Assembly (NCBI RefSeq): GCF_011493005.1
Contig: NZ_CP049156.1
Coordinates: 1,736,001 to 1,800,000 of the forward strand
DNA: 64,000 bases
Direction: 5' to 3'
Origin: Caballeronia sp. SBC1
Lineage (GTDB): Bacteria; Pseudomonadota; Gammaproteobacteria; Burkholderiales; Burkholderiaceae
The notes under the pieces are model-generated. The model ran no database searches. It had not been told where the DNA came from and saw only the letters and a program-made list of their open reading frames with translations. A program made the translations under genes and the position numbers. This document shows, piece by piece, positions 1-9,040 of this stretch (its first letter is position 1; every line of letters begins with the position of its first letter).

Positions 1-1
1 C

Positions 2-1021
2 GCGCTGAAAATGCACGATGAGATCCTGGAGGGTTTCCAGAATTTCAAGTCGCTGGTGGCTGAAATCGACTGCGATCCGCAGCCGGGCGGTCACTTCCTG
101 ATTGCGCATCGCCCGCGCATGATGGAAAAACTCGCCGCCGAGGCGAAGGTATGGAAGAACGTGTTCGGCTACCCGTCCGAGCTGCTCGATCAGGAAACGT
201 TTCGTCGTGAGTATGTGAACGATGCTGAAGCGGCCGGCGCGCTCCATGAACCCGAGGGCATCGGTATCCATGCGTTGAAGCTCGCATTCGGCTACTTGCG
301 GCTTGCCCGCGAGGCGGGAGCGCGGGTGCATCCAGCCAGCCCGGTGATTGGGTGGGAAACCGTCAATGGGGTCCATCATCTCCGTACGCCTGGCGGCATC
401 GTGCGGGCGCGTTCGGTGGGCATTGCGACGGGTGCCTATACGGCGCCTGATCTTCATCCGTCGCTGACGAGCCGGATCATGCCGATCCTGTCCAATTCAA
501 TGGTGACGCGCCCGCTCACCCAGCAGGAAATTGCGGCATGCAACTTCCGCACGACACAGGTGCTGACTGACACGCGCACCCTGCGTTTCTATTACCGCTT
601 CTTGCCGGATAACCGGCTGCAGATTGGCAGCCGCAGCGCAATCACAGGCGCTGATGCACCGAATTCCCGCCACTACGATTTGCTCGTGGAAGGCATGGTT
701 CGCAAGTTCCCCGCGTTGCGCGGCGTTGCGATTGACTACTCGTGGTGGGGTTGGGTCGATGTCGCTCACGATATGATGCCGCGTATCTGTCAGCCGGACC
801 CGAAGCAATCGGTCTACTACGCGCTGGGTTACGGTGGCAATGGCGTGTCGTATTCGCAGCAGGCGGGCCGGCGGTTGGCTGAGCAGATAGCGGGGAAGGG
901 AGGGAAACAGACGTTGCCGATTTTCACATCGCAATTGCCCGGTCATCCGTTCGCACCGTTCCGCCGGATTGGCCAACGGATGCTCTATCAGCTGTATTTC
1001 AGGCGCGACGAGAAGCCCTGA
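2..1021 (+). CDS. FAD-dependent oxidoreductase, C-terminal part (possible taurine dehydrogenase large subunit)
   Basis: The reading frame is open to the window edge, so the first visible ATG at 11 is probably internal and the N-terminal Rossmann FAD motif lies upstream. What remains resembles the DadA/glycine-oxidase family: a substrate-domain region and a C-terminal FAD-closing segment (YALGYGGNGVSYSQQAGRRL). Family members oxidise a primary or secondary amine with release of ammonia. The taurine transporter genes and tauR lie a few kb away, and the large subunit of taurine dehydrogenase (TauY) belongs to this family, so a role in converting taurine to sulfoacetaldehyde is plausible. A polyamine or amino-acid oxidase is equally possible on sequence alone. 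The small subunit gene (tauX), if present, would lie outside the window. Confidence 0.75.
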   Translation, partial: ALKMHDEILEGFQNFKSLVAEIDCDPQPGGHFLIAHRPRMMEKLAAEAKVWKNVFGYPSELLDQETFRREYVNDAEAAGALHEPEGIGIHALKLAFGYLRLAREAGARVHPASPVIGWETVNGVHHLRTPGGIVRARSVGIATGAYTAPDLHPSLTSRIMPILSNSMVTRPLTQQEIAACNFRTTQVLTDTRTLRFYYRFLPDNRLQIGSRSAITGADAPNSRHYDLLVEGMVRKFPALRGVAIDYSWWGWVDVAHDMMPRICQPDPKQSVYYALGYGGNGVSYSQQAGRRLAEQIAGKGGKQTLPIFTSQLPGHPFAPFRRIGQRMLYQLYFRRDEKP

Positions 1022-1227
1022 ACAGGGCGCGCGTGCTCCCCAGCGCGCGCTTGGCACTCAACTGGTGACGCGTCATCCATGCACGTAAGCCAGGTCTCAC
1101 CATTCAAGATGAATCTTTAACGGCGGGACGCGTAAGCGTCTTCGCCCGATCAAGTGACGCCGCCCGAATCTAAGCACTGCATGACAGAAGTGCACGGTCG
1201 GGCGGTCGATTGAAATCAGGAGACAAC

Positions 1228-2661
1228 ATGCAACGATCAACAGCAAAAAATGAATTGAAGGCTGGGCTCAAGCAGCGGCACATGACAATGATCGCGCTGG
1301 GAGGCGTGATTGGCGCGGGCCTTTTCGTGGGCAGTGGTGTGGTTATTCAGCAAACAGGGCCAGCGGCGATCCTGTCGTTTCTGATTACCGGTGGCCTGGT
1401 TGTACTGGTCATGCGAATGCTGGGAGAAATGGCATGCGCAATGCCCGCGGTCGGTTCGTTTTATGAATACGCGCGTCTTGCATTCGCAGGCAAGCGCGGG
1501 CCAGGCAAGCTTGCTGGTTTCCTGACGGGTTGGATGTACTGGTATTTCTGGGTGATCGTTGTTGCAGTGGAGGCCGTGGCCGGCGCCAAACTCGTGCAGT
1601 TCTGGCTACCGGACACGCCCGCTTGGATGATCAGCCTTGCGCTGCTCGTATTGCTGACCGCGACCAACCTGATCTCGGTCGCGAGCTACGGCGAATTCGA
1701 GTTCTGGTTCGCGTCGATCAAGGTGGCCGCGATCATCGTGTTTCTGTTCCTCGGCGGCTTGTATGTTCTGGGACTCTGGCCCGCCTCGATGCACGCAACG
1801 GCGGTGCTCCCGACACTCTTGTCGCACGGTGGTTTTATGCCAAAAGGGATCGGGCCGGTATTGAGCGGGGCAGTGGCCGCTACAGGGTTTTACTTCGGCG
1901 CAGAGATTGTCACGATCGCCGCCGCCGAAGCGCATGAGCCGACCAAGGCGGTCGCGAAGGCAACCAATTCAGTCATCACGCGGGTGCTGGTTTTCTATGT
2001 CGGTTCGATCCTGTTGGTCGTCGCGCTGGTGCCCTGGAATTCTCCGCAGATGGCAACGCCCTATGTCAGCGCGCTCAGCGCAATGGGCATCCCTGCGGCC
2101 GCGAACGTCATGAATGCAATCGTGCTCACCGCGGTGTTGTCGGCGCTCAATTCAGGCCTTTATGCTGCGTCGCGGATGCTATTCGCCCTGACTCGCCACG
2201 GTGACGCGCCAGCTGGTCTCGCGAAGGTCAACCGCAGGGGCGTGCCGGTCCGGGCGATCCTGATAGGCACCGTGTTTGGATACGCATCGGTAGTGATGTC
2301 TTACGTGTCCCCGGACACGGTGTTCGCATTCCTCGTCAACTCCTATGGCACGGTCGCAATTTTCGTCTATGTATTGATCGCGCTGTCGCAACTGAGGCTG
2401 CGTGCCCGTCTCGAGCGTGATGCACCGCAGAAGTTGCGCGTGAGAATGTGGTGTTACCCGTACCTGACCTGGGTCGCGATTATCGGCATGATCGGCATTC
2501 TTGTGGCGATGGCGTTGATACCCGAACAGCGCAAGCCTCTCTGGCTCGGAGTCGCGAGTCTCGGCGTGCTGTTTCCGGCATATATGTGGCGTGCCCGGAA
2601 GAAAAGCAGCGCAAGCGCCGAACCCGCGAGCCTCGCGGAGTATCAGCCGCCGCGGTTCTGA
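1228..2661 (+). CDS. APC-family amino acid permease
   Basis: Cytoplasmic-membrane amino acid:proton symporter of the amino acid transporter (AAT/GabP-AnsP) branch of the APC superfamily, 477 residues with about 12 hydrophobic segments. The first transmembrane segment carries the helix-breaking motif GGVIGAGLFVGSG, and an EMA motif follows at the end of the second/third helix, both typical of the family. The ATG at 1228 is chosen over a TTG at 1210 because AGGAGA lies just upstream of it. It follows the oxidoreductase gene by about 200 bp on the same strand and may import that enzyme's substrate or a by-product. The substrate cannot be read from the sequence. A strong hairpin follows the stop codon. 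Confidence 0.88.
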   Translation: MQRSTAKNELKAGLKQRHMTMIALGGVIGAGLFVGSGVVIQQTGPAAILSFLITGGLVVLVMRMLGEMACAMPAVGSFYEYARLAFAGKRGPGKLAGFLTGWMYWYFWVIVVAVEAVAGAKLVQFWLPDTPAWMISLALLVLLTATNLISVASYGEFEFWFASIKVAAIIVFLFLGGLYVLGLWPASMHATAVLPTLLSHGGFMPKGIGPVLSGAVAATGFYFGAEIVTIAAAEAHEPTKAVAKATNSVITRVLVFYVGSILLVVALVPWNSPQMATPYVSALSAMGIPAAANVMNAIVLTAVLSALNSGLYAASRMLFALTRHGDAPAGLAKVNRRGVPVRAILIGTVFGYASVVMSYVSPDTVFAFLVNSYGTVAIFVYVLIALSQLRLRARLERDAPQKLRVRMWCYPYLTWVAIIGMIGILVAMALIPEQRKPLWLGVASLGVLFPAYMWRARKKSSASAEPASLAEYQPPRF

Positions 2662-2702
2662 CGGGTAGGATGTTGATAGGGTTTCTGTTCTGTTGGAACA
2701 TG

Positions 2703-2729
2703 ATCGTGCCGATTTGATATCGGCACGAT
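2703..2729 (+). terminator. Rho-independent terminator candidate after the permease gene
   Basis: A perfect 11-bp stem (ATCGTGCCGAT / ATCGGCACGAT) with a 5-nt loop lies 41 bp after the permease stop and is followed by a T-rich stretch (TTTACTTTATG). It sits between the plus-strand permease and the converging minus-strand CobW operon. The T-run is present only for the plus direction. Confidence 0.7.
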
Positions 2730-2826
2730 TTACTTTATGTTCAACGGCGTTTTAGGTCAGATGGAAATCGTCACGACGTTTGGCAATTACTAAGGATAAC
2801 TAGTCAGCAATGAAAGAACTTCAGTG

Positions 2827-3786
2827 TCACCATTCCGTCGATATTGCTGCAGCGAGCGCATCGAGCGTCGCCTGTTCGGTTGCATTGTCGAATATGCCGA
2901 TAAGAACGATCACAGACTCCGTGATAACTTCTCCGGGAAATGGCGTAATAAGGATACGGCCGCCGGCCACATGAAGTTCTTGTGTCGCCGCTTCACCGTC
3001 CAACCGGATCAGGCCTTTCGCTCTCAATAGGTGCCCAGAGACGCTTCGCAGCGCGCCCTTGAGTTTCTTGCGATCCAGGTGTGCCGTGGTACTAAAGAGA
3101 AAGCTGCAGAAGTCCACCGGCAGCTTCGGGTTTAAACCGGTCATCGGGCGCGGCCAGCTGGTGCGAAGCTGGCCCGTGATGTTCTCATCGAAGAAGAGTT
3201 CCAGGGGAACCGCGCCGTTTGTTGTTTCCAGCATGATCCCGGTATGGGCCACCGTCGTCAATTCAGCCACGACAGCCGCTTTCTTATGCTCGTCGATCAA
3301 GTCTGTTTTGGTCAGCAGTATTGCCGTAGCACCAGCAATCTGTTGCCGTGCAATATCGCCTACATAGGGGTCCAGTAGTGTCTGCGTGATGGATGCCAAA
3401 TCTACCGCAACGATGATTCCATACAGCCGGTACGCGCGATCGAGCAGACCAATTTGCGCGATGCGCACAGGGTCCGATACTCCGCTTGCCTCAATGATCA
3501 GAAAGTCGGGCGGATCGGGCCGGTTGCTGATCGCGAGCAGTGCGTCGACCAGTCGTCCGCCAATCGAACAGCAGACGCAGCCGTTCTCCAGGGTGATGAC
3601 ATCGTCAGTGCGTTCCCTGATCAGGGCAGCGTCGATATTGATCGCACCAAAGTCGTTGACGAGCACGGTAATGCGGCGCTGTCCCGCATTCGCGAGCACA
3701 TGATTGAGCAGCGTCGTCTTGCCCGCGCCCAGATAGCCGCCGACGATAATGAGCGGAATCGGCCCCCGGACGCCGCTCGCTGTCAT
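2827..3786 (-). CDS. CobW/P47K-family GTPase, putative metallochaperone
   Basis: G3E-family GTP-binding metal chaperone of 319 residues. Visible motifs are the Walker A loop GGYLGAGKTT (residues 16-25), the metal-binding CVCC motif (70-73) and a TKTD guanine-specificity motif, with a CobW C-terminal domain after about residue 200. The start is the ATG at 3786, which overlaps the stop of the amidohydrolase gene as ATGA, so the two are likely translationally coupled. A longer frame from 3831 lies inside the upstream gene and is less likely. Family members deliver zinc or another divalent metal to client enzymes. The coupling suggests, as an inference, that the client is the metal-dependent amidohydrolase next to it. 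It is the last gene of the minus-strand symporter operon. Confidence 0.85.
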   Translation of the reverse strand: MTASGVRGPIPLIIVGGYLGAGKTTLLNHVLANAGQRRITVLVNDFGAINIDAALIRERTDDVITLENGCVCCSIGGRLVDALLAISNRPDPPDFLIIEASGVSDPVRIAQIGLLDRAYRLYGIIVAVDLASITQTLLDPYVGDIARQQIAGATAILLTKTDLIDEHKKAAVVAELTTVAHTGIMLETTNGAVPLELFFDENITGQLRTSWPRPMTGLNPKLPVDFCSFLFSTTAHLDRKKLKGALRSVSGHLLRAKGLIRLDGEAATQELHVAGGRILITPFPGEVITESVIVLIGIFDNATEQATLDALAAAISTEW

Positions 3787-5438
3787 CCTGCCGGCCCTTG
3801 GAATACGCGGCCACCGAGCACCGTTCCCCACACTGGCAGATCCTTCAACCGCTCGGGCGCGATCTCACTCGGGTCATCCTCCAACACGGCGAAGTCGGCG
3901 AACTTGCCCACTTCGATACTGCCGACCAGATGATCCATCTTGAGCGTGTAGGCAGCCCCAAGCGTGATCGCCCGCAACGCGTCTGCCACCGGAACACGCT
4001 CGCTGGCGCCAAGCACTCGCCCCGAAGATGTCTCGCGCTGCGAAGCACACCACGCCGTGAACAACGGATTCAACGGCGTGATTGGCGCATCGGAATGAAA
4101 GGCGAACGGAATACCCAGGCGCCGCGCTGATTCCGCGGCGTCCATGCGGTTCGCACGATCGGCGCCCATGGTCTGCTCATAATGGGCATCGCCCCAGTAG
4201 TAGAGATGGTTGGAGAAGAAATTGATGCACAGGCCCAGTTTTGCCGCTCGTGCGAGCTGGCTTGCGTTGGCCATCTGGCAGTGCTGCAAGGTATGCCGAT
4301 GATCGTGGCGAGGGCAGCGATCGAGAATTTTTTCGAGCGCATCGAGGACCAGTTCGGTCGCCTCGTCGCCGTTGGTATGAATATGCAGTTGCAGCCCGGC
4401 TTCATGGAACGGCGCAAATACTTCGACGAACTGGCTTGGCGGAATCAACCACAATCCGTTCGGCTTGCCATTCAGATATCCCGGCCATTTCAAGCGAGCA
4501 GTAAAGCCCTGAATCGATCCGTCGACAATGAATTTAACCGGTCCGAAGCGCAGCTTGTCCGTGTTGCCGACAATAGCTGACAGAACGCGCTGCGGGCCGC
4601 CTTCGGGGCATCGCTGCGGCGCAAATGCCGGAACAATCCTGAGCGGGTAGGCCGGGTCGTTAGTGATGTCTCTCAGGTTCTGATTGCCCCGTTCAGAGAA
4701 ATCGTTCACCAGGTCGGTCGCGGTTGTGACGCCAGCTAGTTGCGCGACGCGGCCGAAATTCCAGATGGCTTCCTTCTTTTCGCTGGCCGCAATGGAAAGT
4801 CCACCACCGATCAAGCGGTACACGGGGAACATGGCGGCGAACTCCTGCAGTTCGCCGGTTGGTTCGCCATCCGCATCCTTGCCGATTCCGTCAATGTCCG
4901 TCTCGCTGTCAATACCCGCGAGCGCCAGCATGGGCGAATTGACGTTCATCAGATGCACGCTGGCATGGAGTACGACGATGGACCGCTGCGCGCTGACTGT
5001 GTCGAGTTCCTTGACCGACAAGCGCTTTGTGCCGAAGAAGATTGGATCAAAGCCCCAGGCGAGAAGCGGGGCCTGCCCATCCGTCATCAGATCGTGGGCT
5101 GCCTTGAGCCGGTCGATCACCGCGTCGAGCGTTGTTAATCCGGGATGACGAATGCCATCGGGGCCGCGACGATCGTGATAGCCCACATAAACCGCGTCCC
5201 ACATCGCGCCTTCCATCAGGTGGCAATGGCCTTCCACCAAACCGGGCATCAGCACTTTGTCTCTGAACGTATCGACGATTTCGGCATCGCCCCACTGTTT
5301 CACGTCTTCACTATTTCCAACCGACAGGATCCTGCCATCGCGAATGGCGACATGGGTGGCGTGCGGTTGCGCCGGGTTCATCGTGAGGATTTTCTTCGCG
5401 ACAAGAACCTGGATGGGACTTGTTGATGCGTCGTTCAT
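3783..5438 (-). CDS. Metal-dependent amidohydrolase, YtcJ-like (amidohydrolase_3)
   Basis: A 551-residue amidohydrolase-superfamily enzyme that hydrolyses an amide, imide or related C-N bond in the cytoplasm. Metal ligands are visible in order: HxH in GHCH (residues 71-73), His in LQLHIHTNGDEA, His in LQHCQM, and the catalytic Asp in FHSDAP, in a TIM-barrel order typical of the YtcJ group. No signal peptide is seen. It lies 37 bp downstream of the sodium symporter gene and overlaps the CobW gene, so the three form one operon with the DUF3311 gene. The operon has a TauR-type direct repeat in its promoter. An N-acyltaurine-type amide is therefore an attractive substrate, but this is inference. 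YtcJ proteins are otherwise of broad and mostly unknown specificity. Confidence 0.85.
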   Translation of the reverse strand: MNDASTSPIQVLVAKKILTMNPAQPHATHVAIRDGRILSVGNSEDVKQWGDAEIVDTFRDKVLMPGLVEGHCHLMEGAMWDAVYVGYHDRRGPDGIRHPGLTTLDAVIDRLKAAHDLMTDGQAPLLAWGFDPIFFGTKRLSVKELDTVSAQRSIVVLHASVHLMNVNSPMLALAGIDSETDIDGIGKDADGEPTGELQEFAAMFPVYRLIGGGLSIAASEKKEAIWNFGRVAQLAGVTTATDLVNDFSERGNQNLRDITNDPAYPLRIVPAFAPQRCPEGGPQRVLSAIVGNTDKLRFGPVKFIVDGSIQGFTARLKWPGYLNGKPNGLWLIPPSQFVEVFAPFHEAGLQLHIHTNGDEATELVLDALEKILDRCPRHDHRHTLQHCQMANASQLARAAKLGLCINFFSNHLYYWGDAHYEQTMGADRANRMDAAESARRLGIPFAFHSDAPITPLNPLFTAWCASQRETSSGRVLGASERVPVADALRAITLGAAYTLKMDHLVGSIEVGKFADFAVLEDDPSEIAPERLKDLPVWGTVLGGRVFQGPAG

Positions 5439-5475
5439 AAGCGCTCGTTAGTGGGTTTGGCAGTCGATACACGAG

Positions 5476-6861
5476 TCAAGACAATGCATGCACATGAGGC
5501 CGCTTCATCGCAAGATGCACCGCGGCGAGTACGGCAACGTTCACGGCGAGGCAAACGAGGCCGAGATTCAAGCCGCCCAGATCAAACTGCAAGACATAAA
5601 GGGCGATAGCCAGGATTTGTCCGGTAAGCATGCCTGCTCCAATTGCTGCAGGCCGTACGCGAAGCCCGAACAGAATCGCGATAACGCCGGGGAAGAACTG
5701 GGTCACGCCGTAGTACGTGGTGTTGATGAGCGTCAGCATGAGATTCGGCGTCAGAAGCGTCATCACGATCGACACCACCAGGTAAATGACAATAACGAAC
5801 TTCGCACTCCTTTTCTGCTTGTTCTCGGGCATGTTCGGCAGCAGGTTGCGGGTGACGATCGGTCCGATGGAAAGGCAGATCCCAGCCAGCACGAGCAGTC
5901 CGGAAAGCGATGCGCCAGCGGCCACAAGACCCAGCAGCCAGCCCGGCAGCAAACGGATCGCAGCCGCGAAGAACGCTTCGTTGGGCGATGCAAGATGCAG
6001 GTTCTGGCTGATCGCGTAGTAAGACGCGACAACAAGAAACGGATACATCAGCATGTAGAGAGGCATGGCGACCTGCGTGCGTCGGATCGTGTTCGCACTT
6101 TTTGCCGTGAAGAAATTCTGCACCGCAAACGGCATTACATAGAAGCCTAGTGATTGGAACAGCATGGTGCTCATCGAGAACGTCAATTGATGCGCGTCCA
6201 TCCGGTTGCTGACATGCAGGCTAGCGGCGTGGAAGACTTCGGTGACGCCGACCTCCGCCGAGACCGCGACCCCGGTGATAACAATGGCGGCGACCATGAG
6301 AATATCTTTCAGCACTGCGATATAAGCCGACGCCCGCACGCCCGCAATCGCGATGTACGTGAACGCCAGCATGGCCGATATCAGGATCAGATAGAACGGC
6401 TGAAAATTCCAGCCCAGTCCCTTGAGCGCGGCGACAAGACCGGTGAACTGTAATTGGCCCCAAGGCAGCAAGAACAAAATGGCGGACGCTGCCACGACAA
6501 GCTCGAGCGTACGGCTCTGGAAGTGACCCTTGAACAGGTCGGGCAGGGTGATCGCGTTATAGCGTTTTCCTGCTTGCCAGATTTTTGGCCCGATAAAATA
6601 ACCGACCGGATACGCCAGCAGGATGTAACCGAGGAACCAGACGCCATATGTCGGTCCCTTGGCATAGATCCCGCCAGGAAAACCGACCATCGTGCCGATG
6701 CTGTAGATCTCACCCGCGGCGAGAAAGAACACCAGGTACGCGCCGAACTGCCGCGATGCAACAAAGAAATCATGCACGCTTTGCGGTCCGCGGCCCGATT
6801 TTGATCGGATCGCGAGGTAAAGCGAAAAGACGATGAAGCCCAGAAATACGGCGGTGGCCAT
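5476..6861 (-). CDS. Sodium:solute symporter (SSS family)
   Basis: Membrane transporter of 461 residues with about 12-13 hydrophobic segments and SSS features such as GEIYSIGTMVGFPGGIYAKG near residues 50-70. Members import carboxylates, amino acids, pantothenate or nucleosides with sodium. The ATG at 6861 has a strong AAGGAGG Shine-Dalgarno sequence. The DUF3311 gene ends 13 bp upstream, an arrangement often seen for such symporters. Downstream come the amidohydrolase and CobW genes, implying that the imported compound is then hydrolysed. The substrate is not evident from the sequence. Confidence 0.88.
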   Translation of the reverse strand: MATAVFLGFIVFSLYLAIRSKSGRGPQSVHDFFVASRQFGAYLVFFLAAGEIYSIGTMVGFPGGIYAKGPTYGVWFLGYILLAYPVGYFIGPKIWQAGKRYNAITLPDLFKGHFQSRTLELVVAASAILFLLPWGQLQFTGLVAALKGLGWNFQPFYLILISAMLAFTYIAIAGVRASAYIAVLKDILMVAAIVITGVAVSAEVGVTEVFHAASLHVSNRMDAHQLTFSMSTMLFQSLGFYVMPFAVQNFFTAKSANTIRRTQVAMPLYMLMYPFLVVASYYAISQNLHLASPNEAFFAAAIRLLPGWLLGLVAAGASLSGLLVLAGICLSIGPIVTRNLLPNMPENKQKRSAKFVIVIYLVVSIVMTLLTPNLMLTLINTTYYGVTQFFPGVIAILFGLRVRPAAIGAGMLTGQILAIALYVLQFDLGGLNLGLVCLAVNVAVLAAVHLAMKRPHVHALS

Positions 6862-6874
6862 CCGTCATCCTCCT

Positions 6875-7084
6875 TCAGTTGTTGTCGGGATGTGCATCGT
6901 CGAAATGGCAGTCGAACAGACGCCAGCAGAGCATCAGGCAGCCCGACGTCAACACGAACCATCCGAAGATCCAGGCGTAGATGAACGGGACGCCGAGCAC
7001 GGTGCGGTCAATCGATGCGACCCACGGCAGCAGGCCGATGACGCCTATATAGGGAATACCGAGCCCGATCATGAGCTTGAGCAT
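6875..7084 (-). CDS. Small membrane protein, DUF3311-like
   Basis: A 69-residue protein with two predicted transmembrane segments (about residues 5-24 and 30-52) and a short hydrophilic C-terminus. The ATG at 7084 is preceded by GGAGA at correct spacing. A longer frame to 7249 would run through the operator-like repeats and is not supported. Proteins of this size and pattern (DUF3311) commonly precede SSS symporter genes and are presumed accessory subunits. It is the first gene of the operon that continues through the symporter, amidohydrolase and CobW genes. Confidence 0.72.
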   Translation of the reverse strand: MLKLMIGLGIPYIGVIGLLPWVASIDRTVLGVPFIYAWIFGWFVLTSGCLMLCWRLFDCHFDDAHPDNN

Positions 7085-7217
7085 GTTGTCTCCGTGTATT
7101 GCGGATCCTCGGGCGGCTTTTCTGGAGACAGCCGTTCGAGTGGAGTGCGGGCAATCCGCAGTTGGATCGCGTTTGCGGCGAATGAATCCAGTATGGCAAG
7201 CCAAAAATCGGGACGAG

Positions 7218-7251
7218 TAGTACCAGTGCCGGTAAATCGCTAAGTCCACAT
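7218..7251 (-). promoter_or_regulatory. TauR-type bipartite direct repeat upstream of the symporter operon
   Basis: On the plus strand this reads TAGTACCAG, 14 nt, then TAAGTCCACAT. On the coding strand it is two direct repeats, GTGGACTTAG and CTGGTACTAC, 23 bp apart start to start. It lies about 135-165 bp upstream of the ATG at 7084. The same element with the same spacing occurs at 10224-10257 before tauA. Both resemble the CTGGACYTAA repeats that I recall being reported for the MocR regulator TauR of Rhodobacter capsulatus. Confidence 0.6.
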
Positions 7252-7283
7252 GCCGCCGCCAGGAGCGGCGACATGTTCAAGGA

Positions 7284-8201
7284 CTAGACCTTGCCTTTCC
7301 AGGGCACGAGCACTCGCTCTACATAGCGCATCAGGACGTCGAAACACAGCGCGAAGAATCCGATCACGATAATGCCCATGATGACGACATCGCTTGCGAG
7401 AAATTCTGCGGCGTTGAGCACCATGAAACCGAGTCCGCTCGTGGACGCCACCATCTCGGCTGCGACCAGCGTGGTCCAGCCCACACCAATGCCGATGCGC
7501 ATGCCCGTGAATATCTCCGGCATCGCCGATTTGAGAATCACGTAAAGGACCACTTGCGTGCGCGATGCACCCATGGAGTAAGCGGCATGAATCTGCTCGA
7601 TTGATACTGAACGCACACCGGCACGCGCAGCAATAGCAAGTGGCGCGAAGATCGCGAGGTAGATCAAAAACACCTTCGAGAACTCACCAATGCCGAACCA
7701 GATGATGATGAGCGGCAAGTAGGCAAGCGGAGGCAACGGACGATAGAACTCGATCGGCGGATCGAACAGGCCGCGCGCAATGCGGGACACGCCCATCATC
7801 ACACCCACGGGTATGGCGGTGAGACACGCGAGTGCAAAGGCACCGAACACGCGCAAGAGGCTGATCCCGGTATGTTGCGCGAGCGTCGAGTTGGCGAAGC
7901 CGTCCGTTGCCACCAGGATGAATTTCGCATAGACGGCCTGTGGCGAAGGCAGGAAGAGTGGCTTGATCAAGTGCAGGTTCGTCACCGCGAACCACAAGCC
8001 GAACAGGGCAAGGATGGTGAACATGCTTGCGGCAAGGCTGCTACCTTGCCCAGGCACGCCAAACGAGTCACCGGGCTTGACCGGTTTCTTGGCGAGAACC
8101 CGCGCACGGCGGCGCGGCCGTTGCGGCGGTTCGGCCGAGGTGTCGGGTCTCATAGATACGTTGCGGTGAGGTAGCGCGTTAATCGATTTCGAACTAGACA
8201 T
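7284..8201 (-). CDS. tauC: Taurine ABC transporter permease TauC
   Basis: Inner-membrane permease of the SsuC/TauC family, 305 residues. A basic, Pro/Arg-rich cytoplasmic N-terminus (about residues 1-55) is followed by six hydrophobic segments. The EAA-type loop that contacts the ATPase is visible around [21 protein letters not shown]. The ATG at 8201 overlaps the tauB stop, so the genes are coupled; the longer frame to 8321 runs inside tauB. It is the last gene of tauABC, and the next operon starts about 200 bp downstream behind its own operator. Confidence 0.88.
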   Translation of the reverse strand: MSSSKSINALPHRNVSMRPDTSAEPPQRPRRRARVLAKKPVKPGDSFGVPGQGSSLAASMFTILALFGLWFAVTNLHLIKPLFLPSPQAVYAKFILVATDGFANSTLAQHTGISLLRVFGAFALACLTAIPVGVMMGVSRIARGLFDPPIEFYRPLPPLAYLPLIIIWFGIGEFSKVFLIYLAIFAPLAIAARAGVRSVSIEQIHAAYSMGASRTQVVLYVILKSAMPEIFTGMRIGIGVGWTTLVAAEMVASTSGLGFMVLNAAEFLASDVVIMGIIVIGFFALCFDVLMRYVERVLVPWKGKV

Positions 8202-9009
8202 GAACCACCTCCGCCGCTGCGCCGTGAGATTTCTCGTCGCCGTAGATAATGCTAAGTATGCGCTCGCGCATTTCAATGAAGTCGGGGCTTGACTTGACAG
8301 CCCGCGCGTCGCGAGTCTCAAGAAAACGCTGGTTGAAATCGAGCTCGTAGGTATGGGTGATTCGCCCCGGTCGGGGTGACATCACGATCAGCCGGCTTGC
8401 AAGAAAGAGCGCCTCCTCCACGCTATGGGTAATGAAGAAGAACATCTTGTTGGTCTTCTTCCAGACGTCGAGCAACAGCTCCTGGATGGTTTCGCGGGTG
8501 AGCGCGTCGAGCGCGGCCATGGGTTCGTCCATCAATAGCATGGCTGGGTCGCAGGTGAGGGCGCGCGCAATACCCACGCGTTGCTGCATTCCTCCGGATA
8601 ACTGGTAGATCATATGTTTGTGGAAATCCTGCAGCCCGACGAGGGCGAGGTTGCGCACCGCTATCTCACGGCGCTTCGCTCGGGCGACACCCTGCAGCTT
8701 CAAGCCGAACTCCGCGTTATCGATCACGTTCAACCACGGCAGCAATGCGTGTTTCTGGAACACCACGCCGCGATCGGCGCCGGGGCCGGCGATAGGTTCG
8801 CCGCCTAGCAGCAACTGGCCGCTGCTAGGCGCAATGAATCCCGCCATCAGCGACAGCAAGGTGGTTTTGCCGCAGCCCGATGCACCCAGCGCGACCACCA
8901 GGTCGCCGGAATTGATCTTCAGGTTGATGTCGTCCAGCGCGTGCACGCTCTCGCCAGCACGACGTCCTGGAAACGTCACGCTTACGTTGATGACATTCAT
9001 GCTTTCCAT
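8194..9009 (-). CDS. tauB: Taurine ABC transporter ATP-binding protein TauB
   Basis: ABC ATPase of 271 residues. Walker A is GASGCGKTT, the signature is LSGGMQQR, Walker B is [12 protein letters not shown], and the switch His is in [10 protein letters not shown]. The ATG at 9009 follows AGGAGG closely, and a second in-frame ATG at 9000 would also be served by it. The protein has the usual length for SsuB/TauB and energises uptake through the permease encoded next to it. It lies 31 bp after tauA and overlaps tauC, so the order tauA-tauB-tauC is one transcription unit. Confidence 0.9.
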   Translation of the reverse strand: MESMNVINVSVTFPGRRAGESVHALDDINLKINSGDLVVALGASGCGKTTLLSLMAGFIAPSSGQLLLGGEPIAGPGADRGVVFQKHALLPWLNVIDNAEFGLKLQGVARAKRREIAVRNLALVGLQDFHKHMIYQLSGGMQQRVGIARALTCDPAMLLMDEPMAALDALTRETIQELLLDVWKKTNKMFFFITHSVEEALFLASRLIVMSPRPGRITHTYELDFNQRFLETRDARAVKSSPDFIEMRERILSIIYGDEKSHGAAAEVVHV

Positions 9010-9040
9010 AGATCCTCCTGGTCGACGACCATGGCGTGGT

